From assembly GCA_003133815.1 (NCBI GenBank), contig PKZR01000270.1, positions 2,569 through 35,072 of the forward strand: a DNA stretch of 32,504 nt, written 5' to 3'. The translations under genes were made by a program, and so were the position numbers. The notes beneath the pieces were generated by a model that had not been told where the DNA came from, searched no databases, and saw only the letters and a list, made by a program, of their open reading frames with translations. Below are positions 10,987 through 18,294 of this stretch, in pieces (positions within the stretch are counted from its first letter, which is position 1; each line of letters opens with the position of its first letter). Origin of the DNA: Limisphaerales bacterium (GTDB lineage: Bacteria; Verrucomicrobiota; Verrucomicrobiia; Limisphaerales; UBA11358).

Positions 10987-13644
10987 ATGTCCGCCGAAAC
11001 CCAACTCACGCCCATGATGGCGCAGTATCGCCGCATCAAAGGCGAACTGCCCAAGGATGCGCTGCTGCTCTTCCGCCTCGGCGATTTTTACGAGATGTTC
11101 TTCGAGGATGCGCAGGCCGGCGCGCAGCTCCTCAATCTTTCCCTCACCGCCCGCAACGGGATCCCGATGTGCGGCCTGCCGCATCACGCCGCCAATAGCT
11201 ACATCGCGCGCATTTTGAAAAGCGGACGCAAGGTCGCCATTTGCGATCAAACGGAGGAAGCACGTCCTGGAAAATTGGTGAACCGCGAGGTCACGCAAAT
11301 CCTCTCGCCCGGCACACATTTTGACGAACGGATGCTCGTCGCGGAACGAAATAATTTTTTGGCGTCAGTTTATCCGTCGGGAAAAATCTTCGGCCTCGCG
11401 CTGGTGGATTTGACCACCGGCGATTTTCTGACGACCGAACTGGAAAACGAATCCGCTTTGCTCGCCGAACTGGAACGCTTGCGGCCGGCGGAAATTATTT
11501 TCCCGACCGAAGCGGTGGCGCTGCGTGATTTGCTGCGCGGCGCATTCCGGATTTTGAGCGGCTACGACGACTGGACGTTCGCGCCGGAAACCGCGTTTTA
11601 CACGGTGAAGGAACAGTTCAAAGTCGCCTCGCTCGATGGCTTCGGCCTTAAAGACAAAACCGCCGCCATCGGCGCGGCGGGCGGCGCGCTGCATTATCTC
11701 ACACAAAACCTGCGGCGCGACGTAAAGCACCTCACGCGCATTTCTTTTTACCAGCGCAGCGATTTTCTCACACTCGATTACACGACGCTGCGGCACCTGG
11801 AAATTCTCGAACCGCAGCATCACGATGCCCCGCGCAACGCCAGTCTTTATGGCGCGCTGAATAAAACCGTCACGCCGATGGGCGCGCGGCTCCTGCGCAA
11901 CTGGCTCTCGCAGCCGCTCGCCAAAGTGGACCCCATTCACCAGCGGCAAGACGCAGTGGAAACGTTCATCAACAATTCATTCGGCCTCGATGCCTTTCGT
12001 CAGCAGTTAGCGCAGGTGCGCGATTTGGAACGGACGCTCGGCCGTTTGAGTTCCGGCAGCGGCAATGCTCGCGATTTGGTCGCATTGCGTTTGGCACTTG
12101 ATCAAATCCCCGCGCTGAAACAAATTCTCCAAAACCTCGTGGCCGCCGACGTGAAGAGGCTCAATTTAAAAGAAGAAAGTCAGAGCCTCCTGACGTCGGC
12201 TGTTACAAACGAATTAAAAGACGCGCCGTCGAAGAATTCCTGCCTGCTGGCGGCCTTAAATTCGCAAATCTCCGAATCACCCGACCTCGTCGAATTAATT
12301 TCCCGCGCCATCGTGGACGAGCCGCCGCTGCCCATCAAGGAAGGCGGCATGATCCGCGACGGCTTCGACGCGGCACTCGACGAGCTCCGCACCGCCCAGC
12401 GCGGCGGCAAAGATTGGATCGCCAAGTTGCAAGCCGATGAGATCACCGCCACCGGAATTTCGTCGCTCAAAGTCCGTTTCAATTCGGTTTTTGGATATTA
12501 CATCGAAGTCACCAAGTCCAATCTCGACAAGGTGCCGCCGCATTATCATCGCAAACAGACCGTCGCGAATGGCGAGCGTTTCATCACGCCGGAACTGAAA
12601 GCGATGGAGGGAAAAATTCTCGGCGCGGAAGAGCGCAGCGTGAAGCTGGAATACGAAATTTTCCAGCGCGTGCGCGAGGAAGTTTTGGGCCAGTTGCCAA
12701 AAATCCAGCAAACCGCTTCCGCGCTGGCACAACTAGACGTGCTCGCGTCGTTCGCCGTAATCGCACGGCTGCATAATTATTGCCGTCCGCAAATTTCCGA
12801 CGAAGGCGTTTTGCAAATCCGCGACGGCCGGCATCCGGTGTTGGAACAGCAGCTGGTCGAGGAACGCTTTGTGCCGAATGACACGGGGCTGGCTTCTTTG
12901 GAGCGCGGGCTTCAGCCCGCTTCATTATCTGCAGACGAAAGTGCGTTGAAGCGGCCTGAAGGCCGCGCTCCACAAATCGCTTTGATCACCGGGCCGAACA
13001 TGGCGGGCAAATCCACTTACATCCGGCAGGTCGCGCTGCTCACGCTGCTCGCGCACACGGGCTGTTTTGTGCCGGCGGCGGAAGCGCGAATCGACCTCGT
13101 GGACCGTATTTTTACGCGCATCGGCGCTAGCGACGATTTGTCGCGCGGGCAATCCACGTTCATGGTGGAGATGACCGAGACGGCGAACATTTTGAACAAC
13201 GCCACGCCGCGCAGCCTTATCGTGCTGGACGAAATCGGGCGCGGCACCAGCACGTTCGACGGACTTTCGCTCGCATGGAGCATCGTGGAATTCCTGCACA
13301 ATCAGGTCGGCGCCAAAACGCTGTTCGCCACGCACTATCACGAGTTAACCGAGCTTTCAGCCCGCCTGCCGCGCATCAAGAATTTCAACGTCGCCGTGCG
13401 CGAATGGCATGATCAGATCGTGTTCCTCCGTAAAATCGTCGAGGGCGGCACGGACAAAAGCTATGGCATCCAGGTCGCGCGGCTCGCGGGCGTGCCGAAA
13501 GAGGTTTTGGAACGCGCCAAACAAATTCTTGGCAACTTGGAAGAATCCGAGCTGACGCCGGAAGGCAACGTGCGCCCGCAAGCGCGTCAGCGCAGCAAAC
13601 TGCAGAATCTTCCCACGCCGCCGCAGATGGATTTGTTCGGGTAA
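10987..13644 (+). CDS. mutS: DNA mismatch repair protein MutS, carrying an in-frame palindromic insertion
   Basis: MSAETQLTPMMAQYRRIKGELPKDALLLFRLGDFYEMFFEDA; GPNMAGKSTYIRQVALL; RIGASDDLSRGQSTFMVEMTETANILNNAT; LDEIGRGTSTFDGLSLAWSIVE. Confidence 0.97.
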   Translation: MSAETQLTPMMAQYRRIKGELPKDALLLFRLGDFYEMFFEDAQAGAQLLNLSLTARNGIPMCGLPHHAANSYIARILKSGRKVAICDQTEEARPGKLVNREVTQILSPGTHFDERMLVAERNNFLASVYPSGKIFGLALVDLTTGDFLTTELENESALLAELERLRPAEIIFPTEAVALRDLLRGAFRILSGYDDWTFAPETAFYTVKEQFKVASLDGFGLKDKTAAIGAAGGALHYLTQNLRRDVKHLTRISFYQRSDFLTLDYTTLRHLEILEPQHHDAPRNASLYGALNKTVTPMGARLLRNWLSQPLAKVDPIHQRQDAVETFINNSFGLDAFRQQLAQVRDLERTLGRLSSGSGNARDLVALRLALDQIPALKQILQNLVAADVKRLNLKEESQSLLTSAVTNELKDAPSKNSCLLAALNSQISESPDLVELISRAIVDEPPLPIKEGGMIRDGFDAALDELRTAQRGGKDWIAKLQADEITATGISSLKVRFNSVFGYYIEVTKSNLDKVPPHYHRKQTVANGERFITPELKAMEGKILGAEERSVKLEYEIFQRVREEVLGQLPKIQQTASALAQLDVLASFAVIARLHNYCRPQISDEGVLQIRDGRHPVLEQQLVEERFVPNDTGLASLERGLQPASLSADESALKRPEGRAPQIALITGPNMAGKSTYIRQVALLTLLAHTGCFVPAAEARIDLVDRIFTRIGASDDLSRGQSTFMVEMTETANILNNATPRSLIVLDEIGRGTSTFDGLSLAWSIVEFLHNQVGAKTLFATHYHELTELSARLPRIKNFNVAVREWHDQIVFLRKIVEGGTDKSYGIQVARLAGVPKEVLERAKQILGNLEESELTPEGNVRPQARQRSKLQNLPTPPQMDLFG
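12899..12972. repeat. In-frame nested palindromic (REP/RPE-like) element inside mutS
   Basis: Left arm 12899-12924 TGGAGCGCGGGCTTCAGCCCGCTTCA. Right arm 12947-12972 TGAAGCGGCCTGAAGGCCGCGCTCCA, which is its reverse complement at 24/26 positions. Local hairpins are GCGGGC-TTCA-GCCCGC and GCGGCC-TGAA-GGCCGC. Confidence 0.85.
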
Positions 13645-13835
13645 GTTCTGCCGGAAGTTTTCAGTACGCGTCATGGCCGCAGAACGTCGCAGTCAAAAGT
13701 TCTTTGCCACCTTCTTCTCGTCGCCAGCAATTCCATCGGCGAAGATGAAAAATGGCTCAAACTATCGCCTTGATAAGAGGACATCCTAGTCCGCCAAGAG
13801 GATGATTCCACCTGACACGACTCTGTCCTCGCTTT

Positions 13836-13857
13836 AAACGATAATGCTATCGTTTTT
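13836..13857 (+). terminator. Possible intrinsic terminator-like hairpin downstream of mutS
   Basis: AAACGATA-ATGC-TATCGTTT perfect 8-bp stem followed by TT. AT-rich stem about 190 bp after the mutS stop. Confidence 0.3.
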
Positions 13858-13988
13858 CTATAAGACAGCAGCTTGGTGCTAGAGGACATACACTTTCGAC
13901 AATTAAAGATAGGCTTTTGACAATAGGAGGTAAGCGTGCTACCAGCCGAAATGCTATTTCTACAAGCGTAACGAGGCGTTCGGCACGG

Positions 13989-14019
13989 CAATTTTGCCCT
14001 CCGGAACCTCAATTTTGCC
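13989..14019. promoter_or_regulatory. Two direct repeats CAATTTTGCC, possible operator
   Basis: CAATTTTGCC at 13989-13998 and 14010-14019, spaced 21 bp start to start, 20 bp upstream of the regulator ATG at 14040. Confidence 0.35.
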
Positions 14020-14039
14020 AATAAAAACAGCATTTTATT

Positions 14040-14360
14040 ATGAATCCATACGAAATACCCGCTTCCATTCAACCGTTGCCCAATCGCGCGCTGCTGGCGG
14101 CGGCTTTGGCCGCCGAAAGCCGCTGGATAATTCTCAAGGAATTGACCAAGGGCGAGCCGCGCATGACGATGGAACTGGCGCGGCTCATCGGGACCAGCCC
14201 CGACGCCACGGCCAAGCAGATGATCATGTTGCGCCGCGCCGGCTTGGTAGAGCAGGTTTACGGAAAGCTTTACACGATTCCGAAAAAATATCTGCCGCAA
14301 CCCGGCCAGCCCGTCGTGGATTTCGGCCATTGCCTGCTCCGGCTGGATGCTGCGGGGTAA
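14040..14360 (+). CDS. ArsR-like helix-turn-helix transcriptional regulator
   Basis: LAAESRWIILKELTKGEPRMTMELARLIGTSPDATAKQMIMLRRAGLVEQVYGKLYTIPKKYL, a winged-helix pattern. Confidence 0.8.
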   Translation: MNPYEIPASIQPLPNRALLAAALAAESRWIILKELTKGEPRMTMELARLIGTSPDATAKQMIMLRRAGLVEQVYGKLYTIPKKYLPQPGQPVVDFGHCLLRLDAAG

Positions 14361-14365
14361 ATCCA

Positions 14366-14427
14366 GCGCCGTAGGCGCGGCATATTTGTAGAATCCAGAA
14401 TAAAAACGAACCAAGCTCCGCAGGAGC
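14366..14427. repeat. Pair of short GC-rich hairpins (REP-like dispersed repeat)
   Basis: GCGCC-GTA-GGCGC (14366-14378) and GCTCC-GCA-GGAGC (14415-14427), in the context ...GCGCCGTAGGCGCGGCATATTTGTAGAA...AGCTCCGCAGGAGCGAAAT.... Confidence 0.6.
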
Positions 14428-14550
14428 GAAATCGTCTACCATGAATTTGTTGTTAAAACGATGGCCGACCGTGAAAAGGCCAGCACGACAAACGTAAACC
14501 AACTATTTCTTTCGGAGCCAAATCAAATTGAAAAGCGTTAAAGAATTTTC

Positions 14551-14603
14551 ACCGCGAACCACGCGAAATACGCGAACGGAATTTCTTTCGCGTGGTTCGC
14601 GGT
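14551..14603. repeat. Perfect 18-bp inverted repeat (bidirectional terminator or dispersed palindrome)
   Basis: ACCGCGAACCACGCGAAA (14551-14568) / TTTCGCGTGGTTCGCGGT (14586-14603), 17-nt loop. Confidence 0.75.
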
Positions 14604-14616
14604 TGCAATTCCCGGC

Positions 14617-14694
14617 TTAAACAATTTCCACCGGACATTTTAGCAGCGCGTCGAGAAAAGCCTGACCGTATTGGTTTGTCAAAATCCGGTTGTC
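14617..14694 (-). pseudogene. Second, detached copy of the DinG C-terminus with its own stop codon
   Basis: Reverse strand reads DNRILTNQYGQAFLDALLKCPVEIV*, against DNRILTKQYGQSFLDALPKCQVEIV* at the end of the intact gene (15189-15266). 21/25 residues and about 67/78 nt identical by hand count. Confidence 0.88.
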
Positions 14695-14724
14695 ATTTCA
14701 TCAAACATCGGCAACATTGATTAC

Positions 14725-14931
14725 ATGAGCGCAGCGCAAGCCACGGCGGATGTTTTTGTTACGGCCTTCAAAAGCTTGAAGCGCCGCGAGCGCGAAGTCG
14801 TTTTGGAAAAAATGCTCGCCGACGAGGATCTTTCCGAAGATTTTGCCGACACGCTTGCGTTGGAAGCCCGCCGTCATCAGCCGCGCCAGTCTTTTCGCCA
14901 GACGCTGAAGGAACTGAACGTCCGCGCGTGA
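14725..14931 (+). CDS. Putative antitoxin of a type II TA module (68 aa)
   Basis: MSAAQATADVFVTAFKSLKRREREVVLEKMLADEDLSEDFADTLALEARRHQPRQSFRQTLKELNVRA. Small, charged, and GTGA-overlapped with a RelE/ParE-like gene. Confidence 0.75.
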   Translation: MSAAQATADVFVTAFKSLKRREREVVLEKMLADEDLSEDFADTLALEARRHQPRQSFRQTLKELNVRA

Positions 14932-15185
14932 GCTGGCAGATCGAAATCGCGCGCGACGCCCGCAAGGAACTCGAACGGCTTCCGGCACAAATCCAAATCC
15001 GCATCAGCAAAGCCATTCTCGCGCTGGAAGAAAATCCATTTCCGCACGGCTGCAAGAAATTGAAAAACCGCGACGGTTTTCGCATTCGTGTTGGCGATTA
15101 TCGGATTCTTTATTTTGCCGACACGAAGTTGAAACAGATTGCCGTCGGCGTCATCGGCCATCGGCGTGAAGTTTATCGCGATTGA
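14928..15185 (+). CDS. RelE/ParE superfamily toxin (85 aa)
   Basis: MSWQIEIARDARKELERLPAQIQIRISKAILALEENPFPHGCKKLKNRDGFRIRVGDYRILYFADTKLKQIAVGVIGHRREVYRD shows the RIRVGDYRILY and GHRREVYR patterns. GTG start. Confidence 0.9.
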   Translation: MSWQIEIARDARKELERLPAQIQIRISKAILALEENPFPHGCKKLKNRDGFRIRVGDYRILYFADTKLKQIAVGVIGHRREVYRD

Positions 15186-15188
15186 TTT

Positions 15189-17267
15189 TCAAACAATCTC
15201 CACCTGACATTTCGGCAGCGCGTCGAGAAACGACTGCCCATATTGCTTCGTCAAAATCCGGTTGTCCAAAACGACGGCGATGCCCGTGTCCGTCTTCGTG
15301 CGTATCAAGCGGCCGACGCCCTGGCGAAATTTCAATATAGCTTCCGGCAAAGAAAATTCGCCGAAGGAATTTCCGCCGCGCGCCTCAATTGCCTCGATGC
15401 GCGCCTCGATGAGCGGATGATCCGGCACCGCGAACGGCAGCCGCGTGATGATGACGTTGCTCAACGCCTCGCCGGGCACGTCCACGCCCTGCCAGAAGCT
15501 GTCCGTGCCGAAGAGCACCGAGTCCACGTCGTCCTTGAACTTTTCCAGCATCGTGGAGCGCGGCGTGCCGGTGCCTTGAACAAATAATTTCAGGCCAAGC
15601 CCGTCGAAAAACGGCTGCATTTTTTCGGCTGTTTCCTGCATCAGCTTGTAGCTCGTGAACAGCACGAACGCCTTGCCGTGGGTTTGCTTTACGAAATGCT
15701 CGACGTGGTGGATCAATGCGTCGGCGTAACCGGCTTCCCGGGGATCCGGCATTTTTTTTGCGACATACAGCTTCATCTGCCGTTCGTAATCGAAGGGGGT
15801 GCCAACCTGCAATTGCGTGGCCGATTCGCAGCCGACGCGGTGGGAGAAATAATTCAACCCGTTCTGCGATTTTGTATTCGTGGCGAGCGTCGCGCTCGTC
15901 ATCACGATGCTCGTGTCGCTTTCAAAAAGACGGCGGCGCAAATAATCGGCGACATCCACCGGCGCGGCGTTCAGGGTAAGATTCCGCTGCGATTTGCCGC
16001 CGCGTTCGACCCAGTAAACGTGGTCGTCCGCCTGCTGGCTTAAAAATTCCGCGACCTCCGCCTTCAATTCGCCCAGCCGACGGTTGCATTCAATCAACTC
16101 CTGGCCGATGTCCTTGTCATCGCTCAACTTCACCAACTCGCTCACCGCTTCTCGTAATCTTTGAATTGGCAATGTGACATTATCTTTTACGAGTTCCGCG
16201 CGACGAATTCTTAATTCTGTCCACGCGCGCTTGCGTCCGCCGCTTTCGCCACCGAATTTTGGTTTTGCCGTCGCCTGAATTTCCTCGCACGCCGTCTCGA
16301 CATTCTCAAAAAATTTGTCCGACTCGTTCAAGATGTCCGCGACAAGTTTCACGGCATTGCCTTTGCGCAACGTGGCCAGCAAACCCTTTTCCGTGCGGGG
16401 ATTCCACAGCCGGTTCAGCGCGTAACGCACCTGCCCGCTTGATACGCTCAGGCCGATGTGCCGGGAGGCGACGCTTTCCATTGTGTGCGCCTCGTCGAAA
16501 ATCACGAAGTCGTTTTTGAAAAGAATTCCGCCCTCCATTTCCTCGTCCACACCGCCGAGCAATGTAAAGAAAAGCGTGTGGTTCAAAACAAGAACATCGG
16601 ATGAAAGAATTCTGTTCCGTGCACGCTGAAAAAAACAGACGTCGTGGTCCTTGCTGAAATCGGACTGGTAACCGCATGTTTTCGGGGAGCAAAGGCCGCG
16701 CTCGGAACAGACCTGCGCCCAGACTTTTGCGTCCGGTTCGATGGAAAAATCCGACAGGCTGCCGTCCTTCGTTTCCTTAGACCATTCGTAGATGCGCTGC
16801 AATTCCTCGGCCTCGGACGATGTGAACAGGTTGCCGCTCTGCTGCATCGCCTTTTGCAACCGGCGTGTGCAGAGATAATTTGCGCGGCCTTTGAGCATCG
16901 TGAAATTAAACTTCACCGGCTCCGGCAACGCGGCCAGAACGCCTGTGAGCATCGGCAAATCCTTTTCGGTGAGCTGCTCCTGCAAATTGATCGTGTGCGT
17001 CGAGACGATTGCCTTCTTTTTCTGCGCAACTGCAAAAAGAATCGCCGGAACGAGATACGCCAGCGACTTGCCGACGCCGGTTCCGGCCTCGACCGCGAGA
17101 TGTTCGCGGTTCTGCAAAGTGCGGGCAACCGCCACGGCCATTTCCTGCTGCTGCGGGCGGAATTCAAAATTGCTCGCCTTGGACAGAATTCCGCTGGGCG
17201 AAAAAATCTGTTCCACTTGTGCGACCAAATCAACGCCGCTGGGCTGGATTTCGGAAAGGGAAATCAT
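15189..17267 (-). CDS. dinG: DinG/XPD-like ATP-dependent helicase
   Basis: FEFRPQQQEMAVAVARTLQNREHLAVEAGTGVGKSLAYLVPAILFA; Cys cluster CSERGLCSPKTCGYQSDFSKDHDVCFF; FDEAHTMESVASRHIGL; LFGTDSFWQGVDVPGEALSNVIITRLPFAVPDHP; GVGRLIRTKTDTG. ATG at 17267 chosen (ATGA overlap with the upstream gene). Confidence 0.93.
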   Translation of the reverse strand: MISLSEIQPSGVDLVAQVEQIFSPSGILSKASNFEFRPQQQEMAVAVARTLQNREHLAVEAGTGVGKSLAYLVPAILFAVAQKKKAIVSTHTINLQEQLTEKDLPMLTGVLAALPEPVKFNFTMLKGRANYLCTRRLQKAMQQSGNLFTSSEAEELQRIYEWSKETKDGSLSDFSIEPDAKVWAQVCSERGLCSPKTCGYQSDFSKDHDVCFFQRARNRILSSDVLVLNHTLFFTLLGGVDEEMEGGILFKNDFVIFDEAHTMESVASRHIGLSVSSGQVRYALNRLWNPRTEKGLLATLRKGNAVKLVADILNESDKFFENVETACEEIQATAKPKFGGESGGRKRAWTELRIRRAELVKDNVTLPIQRLREAVSELVKLSDDKDIGQELIECNRRLGELKAEVAEFLSQQADDHVYWVERGGKSQRNLTLNAAPVDVADYLRRRLFESDTSIVMTSATLATNTKSQNGLNYFSHRVGCESATQLQVGTPFDYERQMKLYVAKKMPDPREAGYADALIHHVEHFVKQTHGKAFVLFTSYKLMQETAEKMQPFFDGLGLKLFVQGTGTPRSTMLEKFKDDVDSVLFGTDSFWQGVDVPGEALSNVIITRLPFAVPDHPLIEARIEAIEARGGNSFGEFSLPEAILKFRQGVGRLIRTKTDTGIAVVLDNRILTKQYGQSFLDALPKCQVEIV

Positions 17268-18172
17268 TTCAGCGGCGTGCTGCTCAAAACAACCTTCAAC
17301 GCCGAAGTTTTTCCCGGCGCGAGTGAAATCTTGTTCTGCTTCACGTTGCCGGATTCCACGCAGACCATGTGCTTGTGTTCGGCCGGATCGAAATCGTCCG
17401 GCAATTTTTGCGTCGTCCACGGATTCCAAACCACGGTGGACTGGGAATTAAATTTCTCCACGCGGATTATCCGCTTTAGGCTTTCATCGTGGATTTCAAC
17501 GGTCGCGGTGTTATCAGGATAAACGCGGTTGGTTTCCTTCGCGATGCGCAAAACCGGATTATGTTCCACTTTGCGCGTGCCGGTGTTACCGGCTGCGAAA
17601 TCATTGAAGGGCGCATCCCGCAAACCGGTCAAATAAACAGCGCCAATGTCGCCGACTTGAAAATAAGTGTGCAGGCAGTTTTCGATTTCCAGCGTCTCAT
17701 CGCAGCCGTCGTTGGCGGCGACCAGTTCCATCGTGAGCGTGTCGGCGACGGTGACGATGAATTCGTTGCGCAGATTTTCCCACGCCGCGCGCCCGGGCAT
17801 TTTCGGCAGCGCAAAGCGCAGAGTCACGGCGCCTTCTGCGGTGGAAGAAGTTTTCACCAGCTCCCATTCCGTTATGCGCGCGAAACCGTGCGAGGGTTCG
17901 CCTTGACGATTGCCAAACCACGGAACAATGACCGGCACGCCGCCGCGAATCGGCTTGACCGGATCAAACCAGCTTTTAGAACTCATGAACAGCAGCGATG
18001 GTTCGCCTTTTTTCTGGAAGCCCGTAGCGTGCGCGCCGTGCATATAAATTTCGGCCGTGCTGAAATCTGTTTTGACGTTGATTTTCGGCAGTCCGCCGTA
18101 ACCGGTTGAAATGGCGACGCGGCCGGGGATTTCAAGTTTCCGCAGGAGACCGGATATTGTTGAGACGTTCAT
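17264..18172 (-). CDS. Aldose 1-epimerase family / D-hexose-6-phosphate mutarotase
   Basis: EIYMHGAHATGFQ...PIRGGVPVIVPWFGNRQGEPSHGFARITEWEL; ENCLHTYFQVGDIGAVYLTGL; VVWNPW. Confidence 0.9.
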   Translation of the reverse strand: MNVSTISGLLRKLEIPGRVAISTGYGGLPKINVKTDFSTAEIYMHGAHATGFQKKGEPSLLFMSSKSWFDPVKPIRGGVPVIVPWFGNRQGEPSHGFARITEWELVKTSSTAEGAVTLRFALPKMPGRAAWENLRNEFIVTVADTLTMELVAANDGCDETLEIENCLHTYFQVGDIGAVYLTGLRDAPFNDFAAGNTGTRKVEHNPVLRIAKETNRVYPDNTATVEIHDESLKRIIRVEKFNSQSTVVWNPWTTQKLPDDFDPAEHKHMVCVESGNVKQNKISLAPGKTSALKVVLSSTPLK

Positions 18173-18294
18173 AGTAGCGCGGAAAATTTATCATGCGCTG
18201 CCTGCAGGCGCATTCATTTTGTTGGATGCAAGGTTGCCGCCGATAGCCTTTGAATTCTCGACAATCGCAGTCGCGGCGATTAGGCTGTCGGCGC

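Noticed and set aside
13671-14414. 247-aa minus-strand ORF over the mutS-regulator spacer
   Set aside because: Low-complexity, no recognisable domain, runs antisense across the ArsR-like gene; most likely a spurious open frame in GC-rich DNA.
14676-14718. Sigma-70 promoter for the TA module (TTGTCA ... AACATT)
   Set aside because: The -10 candidate is weak and very close to the ATG; not enough to call a promoter.
17268-17429. N-terminal extension of DinG in the ORF track
   Set aside because: Lies within the mutarotase gene and has no family similarity; ATG at 17267 with ATGA overlap is more plausible.
16644-17522. 292-aa plus-strand ORF opposite dinG
   Set aside because: Antisense to a strongly supported helicase; no family resemblance.
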